A stretch of DNA of 64,000 nt from Isoetes taiwanensis (lineage: Eukaryota > Streptophyta > Lycopodiopsida > Isoetales > Isoetaceae). The translations under genes and the position numbers were made by a program. Shown here in pieces: positions 1-12,009 of this stretch; the first letter of the stretch is position 1, and every line of letters begins with the position of its first letter. Under the pieces are notes generated by a model, which was not told the DNA's origin, ran no database searches, and worked only from the letters and a program-made list of their open reading frames with translations. The DNA is taken from assembly GCA_021234155.1 (NCBI GenBank), contig JAJEKV010000109.1:714252-778251 (forward strand). The letters are read 5' to 3'.

Positions 1-1212
1 TTTGCGTCTATTTTCATCACTTCGCTTGTTGGCATCATTTTCCATGTTATTGTTTGGTTCTCTACACCCCCCTCGATTCTTATGTCTTGTTGATCCCTAG
101 TATTCCTTTGCCTCATCAGTTTTGTTCATCTTTTATCCCTTATGGCTCCATTTTTGTTTCTTATGGTTCTCATCACGCTTTCAGTTGTGTTCAACCTATG
201 GGGACATCACCTTGTGGCACGTCTTCTCCAACTAAATAAGATATCTACATGCTGCAAAAATCGGTCTCCAGCAAAATAGCAGACACGACTCTAAGATAGA
301 CAGAAACATCAAGGCATTAGGGTTGCCTGTGCAACATGCCTAGCTTGAAACGGTAAAACCACGGTTGTCAATGGCCTACTTTAAAACAGGCTTATGTGTT
401 TCTGCATTATATTTCTACCAGAAACTATATATAATGTAATATTACTTGTGTAAGAGCTACTACGAAAAACCTTATATTGCTAGCTCTAGGTTAATGGTAC
501 TGCAAAAAATGGAGCAGGCCAGAATGGGCATATTCAACTTCCCTTCGCACATCTTCTCCAACTAAATAAGATATCTACATGCAGAACTTCCACTTCCAAC
601 TTCTTTAAAAAGCATATATAGTTTTGAAGCTAAGACCTTCTGCAGACGAAAAGCATCTTGAAGTATATACCCTCTTTAACGTTTCAAAGAGCTCAGTGCA
701 TTCAAGGCTTTAGTAACAATTAGTAATGACATCAACAATTAGTCAAATAAGCATAACAAATGGATGAAAAGATATGCAATCATTCTAACACACCATTATA
801 ATAAACATATGCAAGATATTACCTGAAAGTTCTCGATGGTCAAGGCACAAATATGGATTAATCACTCAGAAACTTAGAAGTGAGATAACAAACCCAGAAA
901 TAAGCAGTATCTAGACCCTAACAGCTTATCTCAGCAGGTTCTATCAAGCACATCATTTCGTTCACCGTGAAAGAAGCTATACAACTCAGCATCTATGAGC
1001 TTAAAAAGCCAAGGCAGATGCCTATGCCTTTTTTGCTCCTTAACTCCACTGTTCTTCAAAATGGCCAAAGTCCAAGCAAAATACGAGCATCAACGGTATG
1101 CTTCAAATTCAAAAACATGCCATGAACAGAATCTGATCTAGTATCAAAACAATATTTCGTACCCAGATGAATGATGGTCTAGACACAGAGCATTACCTTC
1201 AGATGCAAATAC
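1..1212. other. AT-rich stretch without a supported gene
   Basis: I see no open frame with a recognisable domain here. A 31-bp sequence (beginning TCTTCTCCAACTAAATAAG) occurs at 222-252 and again at 552-582, so part of this stretch is locally duplicated. Short minus-strand pieces next to GT donors, for example near 830-870, could be exons of the gene whose candidate first exon is at 1321-1213, but I cannot join them in phase. Confidence 0.4.
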
Positions 1213-1321
1213 CTATGGCCATCAATTTTTTCTGAATTTGGGATTCGGCAAGATCCATGTGTGGCATCCTTGACTGCCTCTCCAATTTGTCCTCTGAAGT
1301 TCGGAAATCATGCTCTTTCAT
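1213..1321 (-). CDS. Candidate first coding exon of an unrecognised gene
   Basis: On the minus strand an ATG at 1321 opens 36 codons rich in charged residues (MKEHDFRTSEDKLERQ at the start, ending near QKKLMAI). An AG|GTATTT donor follows at 1212. The composition is that of a soluble, possibly coiled-coil plant protein and is unlike the random AT-rich frames around it. I recognise no family. The rest of the gene would lie at lower coordinates or beyond the window, and I could not connect a second exon with confidence. It could be a chance open frame. Confidence 0.3.
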
Positions 1322-2014
1322 TTCAATGATGTTTCAACCTAATTCCTGCACCAGAGCAAGCAATCATGAGCAAGCCACACATCCCCTTTTCATGCACAAA
1401 ACTGAAGGATGTCAGGGAAGTAGAGTTGTTAGGGTTTAAAAAGCCTTGAGAGGGAAACTACAATTGCATGGCTAAAACTCATCTTCATCCGACATGCACG
1501 TTGGGTTGCCACTTCGCAAGAATTGAAAAAAAAAAGAGCAAACACGTCCTCAATTTCGATGCCACCAAAATGCTTAATAATTTTTGTACGATTTTTAGCA
1601 AATCGTGAAGTTTCTCTCCGGTTAGAACCCTTAAGAATCTTAGGAAACCGACTAAAAAAAAATTCCAAAAACTTTTTTAGCCAAACCTGGAAAATTCCAA
1701 ATTAACAAGATAGATTGTTTCACTCCAGAAATATTTAGAAGCGCACTAGAAGTAGTTGTAAGTGCCACCACCACTACCTTGGAAGGCCTGTTGACTTATA
1801 TCACTATCACAGAACTAGTACACTATCAAATGAATAGTATCCAACAATTCCACTTCATTTGAATGAGCTTGGCTATATCGTTTTATACCTTCGTGTAATT
1901 TATTTACATGTTTTTTATTCACCTTCATCTATCCTTCCATATTCTTCTTTACGTTCCTCCAATCGAATCTAGCCTATGTCCAATAATGTGTCGAACTACT
2001 TCCATGTGATATGT
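1322..2014. repeat. Dispersed repeat trace, no gene
   Basis: Part of this stretch (about 1565-1720) resembles 41220-41370: both have a block of A-rich sequence ending in CCAAATTAACAAGAT plus a short T-rich continuation. This marks a dispersed repeat of unknown class. No coding capacity is visible on either strand. Confidence 0.35.
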
Positions 2015-2860
2015 ACATATTGTTCCCTATTTTAGAAAGCACAATTTTCTTGACATATAACAAGACATAACTATCCCAACAATGTGATGTAATATGCATT
2101 GGTTCCTTTGGGATGCCAGCGCCCGTGAACAGGGCAAGACGACACATTTCCACCACCAGATAAATTCCACGTTCAAGCGGGGCCCTCAACGCTACTTGTG
2201 TACTCATCTGCCTATGAAAAAATGCAGACTTATAGCTTCACTTTGCACAGGATCACACCGCCTCAAAGTTGAGATAGACATATAGATTGGGAAGGCACGC
2301 AAGTCAAGCTTTGTCAGTGCCGCCAATTGGGAGTCATTGAAGATGAGGGTCACATCCTTCAGAATTGTCCGATATATGACCACATTCTGGCACGTTATAC
2401 TGAGTTGGTCTAGCTTAACCAGCCATTGCATGTGATGTTATTGATATGTACGGTCATGTACATGATGTATATTTATAAAGTTTGTCAGTATTCTTATTAC
2501 TGCTATGGTTTTTACCTCGAAAACCCTTTCGGGCAGGGGTTTTCTTAATTTTAGACAGTAATACGTCCGCTCAGCTCCTTTTAATTCTGACAGTAATACG
2601 TTCGCTCAGCTCCTTGTTTGAGTCACATAGGCCAATTGGACTCCGTGGACGATAAATCAATTCTATTCTATTTTAAAAGCATAATTTTTTTTAACAAACA
2701 ATGTTACCTTCCAATGCATATGACAAAATAGTACAAGACATAACTATTCCAACAATGTGTGATGTGATATGCATTGGTTCTCTATTTTAAAGGCATAATT
2801 TTCTTGACAAACAATGTGGAACCTTCCAATGCATATGAGAAGACCTAACTATCTGGGCAA
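2015..2860 (+). repeat. Local direct repeats split by a LINE insertion
   Basis: A unit of roughly 90-110 bp occurs three times, near 2025-2108, 2656-2775 and 2773-2850. It includes CTATTTTAAAGGCATAATTT, ACCTTCCAATGCATATGA and GATATGCATTGGTTC. In the last two copies the end ATGCATTGGTTC runs directly into TCTATTTTAAA. In the first, the two halves are separated by the LINE tail at about 2110-2655. This implies that a LINE inserted into a pre-existing tandem repeat. Confidence 0.55.
2110..2672 (+). mobile_element. 5'-truncated LINE remnant with zinc-knuckle and 3' tail (family T)
   Basis: At 2312-2413 the plus strand encodes 33 codons plus a stop with spacing C-x-C-x10-H-x4-C (CQCRQLGVIEDEGHILQNC). 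This is the C-terminal zinc-binding motif of non-LTR reverse transcriptases. It is followed at 2513-2672 by a 3' tail shared with four other places in this window: CCTCGAAAACCCTTTCGGGCAGGGG, a linker, CATAGGCCAATTGGACTCC, GTGGACGATAA, then an ATTCT-type simple repeat. Within the tail a roughly 37-bp piece (ACAGTAATACGTCCGCTCAG) is duplicated. Reverse transcriptase itself is absent. Confidence 0.7.
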
Positions 2861-3168
2861 GTAAAATAGCGCAAGAATTAGTTCACTTAATCCTGAAGTA
2901 TAAGTGCCAGAAAGTCCTTTTTAATTCTGAAATTCACATCGATGGATAATGTTTGCACAATAAAAAACTGTATATTTGTAATATATGATTGTTGAAGGTT
3001 TTGTGTTGTATTCGTATGAGAATATGTAGAATGCTGATGCTGGACTGGTGAATTCCAAATAGAAGCATTATTCCTTCGTGGTTTTTTTCCCTAGGGTTTT
3101 TCGATGTTGTGCTATGGATTGCGCTCAGGTTTGTTCTATTCTGGGCATGTGACAGGTGTTGGGAGCGG

Positions 3169-6100
3169 ATGGCTGCCGGAAGCCATGGCTCCAGAGCTTC
3201 CGGTTTCCTGCTACATGTTTTCAATTTGGGAGGCCTTTGGTAAGGGCGGCCACCACAGGGCATACCATAGCAGGATCAGTGAAGAGGGGGGTTGTATCTT
3301 CTTCTTCTCCAGGGTGTTTCAGTAAGAAATGAGGTTTACAGAGAAGTAAACCCTGTTAGGGCACATTGCAGACAGGGGAGCTTGACCGGGCCTTGTTAAA
3401 TTCGACCTTCTTAAACCAGTCACTAATCCGGCCTTCCAGACGGGAGTTTCTGGTGTTGCTCTGGTTTAACGGCTCTGTAATTCCTTGCAAGTTTTTTGGT
3501 GCAAACGCCTCTTTGATTTTCTTGCTTACGACCTGCTGGATTGACAGATTACAGCAAAATCCCCTGCTCCTGCGCTAAAATCCGTGAAGTAAGCATGTAA
3601 AAAACAATGTTGTATGGCTGCCATCACAGAGATTGACAGCCTGTGCTTTCTAGTTTTTGGTTGTGGCAAAAATTTCTTGGCTTGCGGGCGTGTGTATCCG
3701 AATTCCGCTACCAATTTGGCCTGAAATTGCCACTATTGTGGGGCTATGACCGGACTGATCAAGATCTGTTATTGGGTTGTGTAGAACGGACCATGATGCT
3801 AGAGAGCCGAGCAGGAGATTAAGGGAAGAATATTCTGACACAGCATCTTCACCTGGCCAACAGAGCATGTGAAACGATGGCGTTTGGAATGTTGCTGCTA
3901 TGTTTGAGCTGTGAACATTGGATTGGAACTGGGGTTTGATTCCCTAGGCTGTGAACAGAGCATGTGAAACGATGGCGTTTGGAATGTTGCTTGGAACTGG
4001 GGTTCGATTCCCTAGGCTCGTCTCATCTTTGAATGCTACTATTGTGTTTGGGTTATGCCTTGCCGTAGACTATGTATTTATGTATTGTTGTATTGCATGG
4101 GCACCAGTGTGCCTTAATACTAATTTAACCCATGGTGTTTGGTCAAGGGGCGCCCCTTTAAAAGGGGGTCAGTTTGACCCCACGAAGACCGCAAGCGGGC
4201 GTGCAGGATGTATGCAGAGGGAATATCTTGTGAATTGTGCCAGGATCTAAAGGCCCAAAAGCTATAATACACGGCTTAGGGTGCCTCCCCATTAGCCCAA
4301 AAACCGACCTTCCCTTTGCCATGTGTCAAACCCAGTTCCAAAAATGCCATTCCCGTTACTAACCCAAATACCTATTTCTGCTGATATGGCGAGGGCAGCC
4401 TCCCTTTTCTCGGAAGGAAAGAAGAACTTCCGAATACCCCAGTTCGGAACTCTGTTTGTCTTGTAGTGGGGATCCAGCCGGTGGGATCACCCACTGACGC
4501 ACTCCTCCCAATAAAACAAAAGGAAGGGAACTCGGTTTCGATGGGAATGGTCGCATACCAATTCTTCGAAGGGAACTCGGTTATGTACTCAAATATAACA
4601 TATTTAAGTCCATTATATTTGAGTCCATTTTGAGCAATATTATTAACACGGAAATTGAGCAATTTCTTTGTTCAACCGCTTACATTTGCATTTTAAAGAC
4701 TCGATTTTGTAACAGACTAGATCTGTTCATGATGGAGAAACTTAACCCACCAATCACAACCACATCCATAGCTAATCATCATCCTGCCAATGCGCCCGAT
4801 AAGAAAATACTTTAAGACCTCGTGGAATGTATACAAATAGTGGACAAAAGCGAGATATCAGGAAGAATGCAACTCGGAAAGCAACAAAGTGACAAAAACA
4901 AGGGACGAAGACATGAAGGGACAAATCTACTCATTTCATATTTAAATTTATATGAAATCCACAACCGGAGTACGCAATGCAAACATAGCAAGTGAACAAT
5001 GTGATTGTGGATCAACACTCCACCAAGACTGCTCTGAGCAGTTCATGGACTCATCTAAAATAAATCACCTAAAGGCACTTCAATGAAAACCAATCAACAA
5101 GTGCCATCTTTAAGGGGTCAGTAGCATCAGCATTTGCTGAAATTCTATCGACATTATGTTTTCCACCAAACGCCAAGAGATCAATTAAACAAAGTAAGGC
5201 ATGCATCTGTTATATTCATACATCCAGACTTTCTGGAATCTCTGGATTGAATTGTCATCCTGCTGTCCAGACTTTGCAATAGAGGACCCCTTCTTGCAGT
5301 TACAGGTGTTTCTGAATGATCAGGCAAGTCCACAAGGAATATCAGTGGAAAAGCCAGGTTTTCATAATGATATCCCAGGTACTGTGAGTTCATGATTGCA
5401 TACGATCTTTTGTAGTTAACCAGATGAGATTAAATTTCTCATAGGTGAACAGGCCAAGAGTTCTGGTTCCTGCACAGCAGCTCTGTTTGTACATATGTTT
5501 GGAGGCCAGCAAGTGGCACTGGATGCACAAAGCAGGGACAACCATTTTGGAAAAAAAAATGTCGCTTTCAAATTACACGTCTCCAAATTTAGGGTCTGAT
5601 ACTGTAAGCAATGCTGGGCTTGGCGATATTTCCAGCTACACGTTTTTAACATTTCAGAGACCACACCATCCATGTACAAAGAACAGGTCAATATAAGTGG
5701 GTTGAATCTTACAGCTGCTGGATGTGAGGACCATTTTGATTCTAGTAGAAATTTATGTCTTTCACAAAGAGAGAATTTTGAGGATTCATTAAGGGAACAG
5801 TGTGTACGTCTATAAGCTTCAATTACCCTTTTCACATGTCTATAAGCTTCAATCACCTTTTTCACAAATCGTTCAAACCCAAAGAGCGTGATAATATTCA
5901 CGAGGCAAAACATTACATTTCACATGATGGCAATTTCATGTTGGAGAAGACCACAGGATGCTGGTTATCATGCAGTCTAATTTTCGGATTACGTTTAACC
6001 TCACGTAGAAAAGAATTTTCCAGACTCATTTCATGAACACCTGGATTGTGCTTTTGACTCCAAGAGTAGGAGAGTCCCCCCAAATGAACGTAATAATTTG

Positions 6101-7471
6101 TTAGAGGACTTTCCAAATCAGGTACCTCAGATCAGGTACAATTTGTCAGTCCTGGAAAGATTGACACTGTTTGTAGTGGTAGTTGCAATATGCTGATACA
6201 TAGCATATCAAACTTGTCGAAAGTATTGCACTCACATTACGTGTATCACATAATCACATACAGGAAGCACCCAAAGTGAAGAAAATACAAAGGAATTGCA
6301 ATCAGTATATGGAATCTTCAAGGTGCTTATTGCATGAACATTAGCCTCGAGGCATAATTTTTGCAATCCACTAAACTTGAGCCAGAGCCCTTTGCAACAT
6401 GCTGAGGTAACACAGGTTATAATGGCTTTAGGTTAATGATAAAACTAAATTATTACCTTTATGATTCTTATGCAGGTTGAAGCGGCAGATGCTAACACAC
6501 ACTTGTGGGGAGAAAAACTGGGGAGTCATCCAGAATATTTTGATTATAGACTCAAGAATGTTAAAGTCCCCTTTGACAAGCAGCTCCTTAGACAACGAGG
6601 ACGGTGGGCACTGGGTCAAATCCATCATTTAAATTAAATTTTAAAAATTCATAATTTTGAGTCCACCAGCTGAGTACAACACTCAAAATCAAGGTAATAC
6701 ACCACTTGCAATTTTATGCCAGAAGTTTATATGTGCTTTTGATCTTCCCTTGTCCATTTGTAATATAATAAATTAGATATGTTAATCCTCCTATTCTCAG
6801 ATGATGTTTCTAAGGGAGCAGGGAAGGACAATCCTAGTGAGCCATGTATCAATATTGTCAAGGCAGCAGTTCAAGTCCCACAGCAGGAGGCTTTGGAAAG
6901 TTTAAAAATGAAGCAACAATCCTTTTCTAATGCAACTGACATCAGCAAGTCAGTACCCCCAAAGGATACTGTGGTATTGCCATTTGAAATGCATGGCTCG
7001 CACATTGACCGTGTTGGAGAGAAGGGTGAGGAAGAGATTCTTCTGGTTGCCTCACAGAGGAGCCCAAAAAGTATTGGACTTCCATTATCTGGATCCCCGG
7101 ATCCAATGCTGTCAATGAGTACCCTGATGTAGACCAGGTTCAGATGCGCATGGCTTTTATTCGTGCACGGTCTGTTTGTGGATCTGGAGGATGATAGCTT
7201 TGCTGGTGAATCTGCAGCACATGGAACTATTTCCATTAAAGACAACTATATTGATGGGTTCTGCAACGAAGTTGAGCCCAATTTAAAAAATGACAAACCT
7301 GAGGGGAATAAAAGTACAGTGAATCCAAAAGGTGCCTCAGCTTCCATCGCCTCTGATATGGAGGAAACCAGGCCGGATAACAGATGTCAGGTCGGTCTCT
7401 TGCCATGCGCAGTCAATGGCCAGGCTTGCACTGAGAGGATTGTGTATAAAGCAGCATTCTGATCCCTTCTC
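3169..7471 (+). pseudogene. Unrecognised multi-exon gene, frames broken
   Basis: Several plus-strand pieces behave like exons. (1) 3169-3239: ATG in good context after a CCCTAGGGTTTTT leader, 23 codons (MAAGSHGSRASGFLL...), GTAAGG donor. (2) 5271-5378: AG acceptor, 35 codons, CCAG|GTACTG donor. (3) 5445-6121: starts in matching phase, but the coding frame changes at an A9 run (5551-5559), at a T5 run near 5642 and again near 5950-5990. It ends in a clearly coding stretch (FHEHLDCAFDSKSRRVPPNE) before CAG|GTACCT. (4) 6476 to about 6620 (VEAADANTHLWGEKLGSHPE). (5) 6801-7471, with two compensating frame changes between about 7090 and 7185. The encoded protein is acidic and Ser-rich and matches no family I know. 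It is either a pseudogene or a real gene with uncorrected indels. Confidence 0.4.
3861..4020 (+). repeat. 95-bp tandem duplication with B-box-like motif
   Basis: CAGAGCATGTGAAACGATGG and the following 17 bases occur at 3861 and again at 3956. Each copy is also followed by AACTGGGGTTTGATTCC or AACTGGGGTTCGATTCC. The last motif resembles a tRNA T-arm/B box, but no acceptor or anticodon arm can be folded around it. Confidence 0.6.
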
Positions 7472-7902
7472 AGATAAAGAGTCAAGTTAGGAACGCATAG
7501 AGGATGAGCAAAGCAATACTCCAAGAGCAGGTTGAGCTGAGCTTATCTCACACTTTTAAAGTTACTTAGCAATATTAGTTTGTAAGGAATTCGCTACTGC
7601 ATTACTTTATATGTATTATTATAGTTGAGTGGCTTGGTCATACTTTTTATTTTTCAAAAAGATGGGGAAACAGAAGCAGAGATAAAAAGAAAGCCATGAG
7701 TTAATGTACATTAACATGTTAACAAAAATACAGTAATTTCAATTGTCGATATATTGCAATGTATGTAGTGGAATTGTCTGATTCTTCCTCTTACATGCAA
7801 GCCAGCAATTATTTGAAGACAGCTCAAATCATGAGCATACCTTGCTATAAACAATTCATCACCAAGATGTAAACAGGTTCAGGTATCTGCAAGGGATAAG
7901 TT

Positions 7903-8455
7903 CTACATTGAGGGCCTACCAGATCCAAGCATTTGCCCCACAATGGATGTTACCTAAAATAAAAGAAAAGTAAGCTTTGGATATAATATCATGGCAGTAA
8001 CTAAGTCATCGGAGTGAAAAGCTTATAATAAATTACCTGCCAATATTTTGCAACACAGCGATCGATACAGCTATTTTCACCTACATTTAACTCAGGGTCT
8101 TTGTAACTGAAAATGTAAAGATCAAAATTAAAATCAAAATCAATGTAACAAAGAAAGACGAACCACATAGAGGCAAATACTTACTTTCTTGCAATGCATT
8201 TCTCAAAACACGTATGTGTCATTCTGTTACACACGCAATATGTTGCAATTAAAGTGTGAATATAGACAATATCAGTGCAGACGAGGTACTCACTTGTTGA
8301 AAAGTTCTACACGATACTCCATCTCCTGTTGGGCCATGCCAAACATCTGAGACATATAGACCTATTAGTACCAACAAGCAGCAGCAAGAAAAATTTCCAA
8401 CAAATTGCACCATTTCTTTTTCAACGGCCGATGGAGCCGGCTCGTTCTTGCTCAT
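7903..8455 (-). CDS. TIM10: TIM10, small Tim chaperone of the mitochondrial intermembrane space
   Basis: Five exons on the minus strand join in phase: 8455-8411, 8346-8294, 8223-8185, 8106-8037 and 7953-7903. All introns are GT...AG, with lengths of 64, 70, 78 and 83 nt. The product is 85 residues, close to the usual 80-90 of the family. It has the twin CX3C signature (CFEKC and CIDRC, 16 residues between them), the EMEYRVELFNK helix before it and the conserved tail VGQMLGSGRP. In the known family, Tim9-Tim10 hexamers carry hydrophobic precursors across the intermembrane space to the TIM22 and SAM complexes. There is no N-terminal presequence, as expected for MIA40/ERV1-dependent import. The start codon at 8455 lies 15 codons ahead of the conserved part and is the only plausible one. 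No frame damage is seen, so I regard it as functional. Its neighbours are transposons and an unrelated frame-broken gene on the other strand. Confidence 0.95.
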
Positions 8456-8569
8456 CTCCGCTCAATCGATGGTCACTAAGGTACCTCCACACTCACCTTA
8501 GGTTACGTTAAATTTGTTATTTTAACAGCTCGATATTCACACACAATTTAGGTTAGGTTAGTGTTCCGT

Positions 8570-8790
8570 ATATGGGAAAGGCCCCTTGGGCCTTTTTCTC
8601 GAAGGGAAAGGTGGCCGACCCGCCAGAAAAAGGCCAAGGGGCCTTTCACCACCAGTATAAATAGGAAATGTCGTGTCACTGTTCTTCCTTTTGCTTTGGC
8701 TATGGCGCAGATTTGTCGGGGAAATGTCGTGTCACTGTTCTTCCTTTTGCTTTGGCTATAGCGCAGATTTGCCGGAGTCTGGTCATTCTT
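8570..8790 (+). promoter_or_regulatory. Promoter-like segment with TATA box and 56-bp tandem duplication
   Basis: AGTATAAATAGG at 8655-8664 fits a plant TATA box. Right after it GAAATGTCGTGTCACTGTTC and the bases following it are repeated with a 56-bp period (8665 and 8721). About 180 bp downstream lies the dispersed module at 8902. This could be the promoter part of an LTR or of a non-autonomous element. I see no protein-coding frame that it would drive. Confidence 0.35.
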
Positions 8791-8901
8791 GCGAAGTTTT
8801 TGGAAGTTTCCTTTTGGCACAACATTTTTTCGGACTTTGGCCATGGCGTAGCATTTTTCTGCTATGTCGGTGGTCTCATTCTTGTTCTTTACCTCATTTT
8901 T

Positions 8902-8988
8902 GGGTTGCCCCTAGGGGGGCAAACCCTTGTTTATGTGGGTATGTAGGCATATCCAGGTATATGCCGGCATATGCCTAGCATATGCTGG
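8902..8988 (+). repeat. Dispersed 88-bp module, copy 1
   Basis: This copy starts GGGTTGCCCCTAGGGGGGCA and ends in a run of related half-sites (GGTATATGCCGGCATATGCC, TAGCATATGCTGG). Near-identical copies are at 13101-13188 and 14828-14900. The dyads TTGCCCCTAGGGGGGCAA and CATATGCCGGCATATG would fold into small hairpins. The TE class is unknown. The module may be the edge of an LTR. Confidence 0.6.
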
Positions 8989-11969
8989 TGACTGCTCCAA
9001 ACTGGCTGCTGCCTGTAAACTCTCGGTCATCCAGCTTACTACGAATCTCATGGCCGACTGTTCTATGCTACCCAATATGCTGGGTCGGGTTGCTGGCGCC
9101 ACACATTGACAGAGCGATTTGATTTTGGCCTGATTGTTGCCGAAACCGCCTACATGGGCCGACGGCCACATGGAAAACTTTGATTTTGCTATTTCCTTTC
9201 CTTTGTTTCGTCAGCTTAGAATATTTACAGTTGGATCCACATCTCCTTTCAACGAAAACGACAATATGGGTTCAAGATGTCATCATTCAAGGAAGCAGTT
9301 TAAGGGAAAGAAAGCAGGTTAGTGTTGTCCTATCTCGTGTATTTCATTTCAAAGAAGTAATCGGTTTTCTGTTCCAGAAGTGAAGAAAGCATAGATCCTT
9401 GGCGTCTTTTTCTCAAAGAGAATGGATATGGCAAGCATGTTCCTATTGACTCATTTCCTAGACACAACCTAAACAAAGTTGGCGTAATAGGATTGCTTAA
9501 GGTGTTGTTACTGCATACTAAGTTTGGATGAATTGTGATGTTGGCAGAGCTATTTTATGCTGCAAAACCTACAGCCAAGAGTAAAAGACGTAACTGCAGA
9601 AGGGAAAGTTCTGTGCTTGCATTTTCAAATACCGGCCGGTGTTATTCTGAGAGGGGAAACTTTGAAATTTTGGGGCATAGGGCCCAAAATGTACTGGTAT
9701 GAAGAAGGTGGAATTGTTAAACCACAACAGATTGGGTGTTTCTTTTATTACAGAAAGGAAAGTTATGAGCTGGGATATAAGCCGCCAAAAATCTAATGGT
9801 AGGAAGAAGGTGGAATTGTTAAACTACAAGAGATTGGGTATTTCTTATATTTGCAGTTGTGACAAGATGTACTTTCGGATGTGTATAAAAGATGTAATTG
9901 CGGATGGGAAAGTTTTGAATTTGGAAAATAATCCAGTGAAATCTAGTGATAGGAATTGAATTTTGAAATGTTAAGCCACATGAATTTTGAGTGTTTCTTA
10001 AGTTTTGCTTCCATCTCCACACTTTCGGATGTCGTATCTCGGATAAATTTGCGGAGCCCCACAATTTTGATCAAGTGATTCCTATTGTCTAGCCGTTTAT
10101 ATCTCTAGTGAGAAGAAAAGAGCGTCTCACATTCTAAGTCCTAAGCGGTATTACTAGCTTTTGAAGACTACATTTACCAAAATGCATGATCTAAGCGAAC
10201 ACCAAACCGGTGATATGCATTTTTGGTTTGCAGCTAGTGAGCTCTCTATAATTTGGGTTTGATTCTTCCAATCCATCTTGCTTTTGTGTTAGAAACATAT
10301 TCTAAGGGTATCTTGTGGAAATTATAGATGTGGAAATTTTTAGTTAATCATAGACCGGACATTTTCGATAGTATGGGTGCAACCCACTTGCGGATTCAAT
10401 GGTAGACAATTCCTTTGCATGGAGACCAACTGCTCATAGAAAGACTTAGTGAAGTAATTAAAGGTGCGTCCATGCAACTTTCATTGTCTGTTGTTCTCAT
10501 TTTCGTGGCCCACTTTGCCAAATCGTCCAAACGCAGGGTAACCATATGGAAAGCAACTTATCCCCCCGCATTGTTCCATTTCTTTGTTGAGAACTAATGA
10601 TCTCCTCCTTATCCACGGTAGAGAGGCGCATCAATATAAAATGTTCTTTGCATACTCGGGGTATAGACTATAGTAGTTTGAAGAGCACTAGGAAAAATGT
10701 CCTGCCAGCATTAGCACATGTAATTTTTAAATTTGCCCAAAGTTGAATTTCGTTGTATCTTTGGTTATACTAGGTGATCGCATTTACTAGAAATTGTTTT
10801 TGCTCGCCTTATCTTCTAGATGGTCTTCTTTATTGCATTTTTTGCATTAATTTCCTGAATGTAGTAGACAGATGAACCAATGCACCTATCTGTTACTGCT
10901 TGCCAACTCTGCCTTATCTTCTAGATGGTCTTCTTTATTGCATTCTTTGCATTAATTTCATGAATGTAGTAGACAGATGAACCAATGCACCTATATCATT
11001 CTTGCTTGCCCGACTGCCATGTTTAAGCTACAATGTTTGTCTCTTATATTTACATCGATCATCATAGACCACGGTATGCTCGTCTAGGTGAATTCCTATA
11101 ATACGTCTTTATATTACATCCTAATATACTTGATAGTTTAGGATTATTGGTGTGTTCTTCACGGGACTTGATTTGTGATAGGCATCAGCGATCTTGAGAT
11201 GAATCCAAGCGTCTTTGAACGTTGAAACAATCTTGATGATGGAAGTTGGATAGATTTTGTCAGCCTGAACTATTCCGGTCATTACGAGCACTTTATTTTT
11301 TCTTTGGAGCTTAGTGCGAGAAAGTATCAGTAACAGTAAGATTATATATGTATAAATTTCAGCATAAACTCGTCCTTATGTCATACTACCAGAGCCAGTC
11401 ATAGAAGTGGTGATGATGGCACACTTATCTATGAATTGCAATCTATTAATAGCTTCTAGTAGTTGAAGTCAATGGATACAGTGAGTTACAGCAATCACAA
11501 CTTTCAGTTCAAGTTCTTTTTGCATTTTGTAGAGTCTCCATAGCTCTGAGACATTATTGTGTAAGCAGCAAAGAAAGTATCTTTCATGAAAGTCTGGAAG
11601 GAGATGGACAGGGGCATATGAGGTAGTCCCGTTATCTTTATTGCTATGTAACAGAAACCCAGACAGTGTTAGAATATGAGCCATAAGGGCATTGAAGAAT
11701 GGATGCCATCGCAGAGTAGCAGAGTAGAGACCTTTTCCATCAGATGTTGTATCAAAGTAGTCTGGAGAAATATTTGTTTCCATCAGTGTTATGCCTTTGG
11801 TAAATGTTCACAAGAGGCATGATATCACTTGCAGCATTGAGATGTATAGAATAACGAGGGTTCGAATCCCTCTCCATCCGTGCACCCAAGACAACTTACT
11901 CTTTCTTTTTCCTCCATAGTAGCCTTCTGATCTATCTCGGAGGAAACATCGAGAATTGCGAGTAGGTCC
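8989..11969. other. Repeat-derived AT-rich stretch without a supported gene
   Basis: Two local duplications are visible. In 9557-9960 the segment GAAGAAGGTGGAATTGTTAA recurs with a 102-bp period (9701 and 9803), and GTAA(C/T)TGC(A/G)GA(A/T)GGGAAAGTT recurs about 300 bp apart. At 10805-10995 a 105-bp unit (CCTTATCTTCTAGATGGTC...) is duplicated. No frame shows a recognisable protein domain. Confidence 0.45.
10805..10995 (+). repeat. 105-bp tandem duplication
   Basis: CCTTATCTTCTAGATGGTC begins at 10807 and again at 10912. The two copies differ at only a few positions (for example TTTTTT versus TTCTTT), including the shared end GACAGATGAACCAATGCACC. This is a recent local duplication with no coding content. 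Confidence 0.75.
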
Positions 11970-12009
11970 TTGATCTTTCTGACCGTTAATGATGGCATTC
12001 TAAATGCAG

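Noticed and set aside
4000-4020. tRNA or SINE from GGGGTTCGATTCCC
   Set aside because: Only the T-arm-like block is present. No A box, anticodon arm or acceptor stem can be folded, and it belongs to a 95-bp local duplication.
5416-5913. 165-codon minus-strand open frame
   Set aside because: The opposite strand shows spliced-phase coding signal here. The minus-strand frame is its shadow, and its repeats come from a short duplicated segment.
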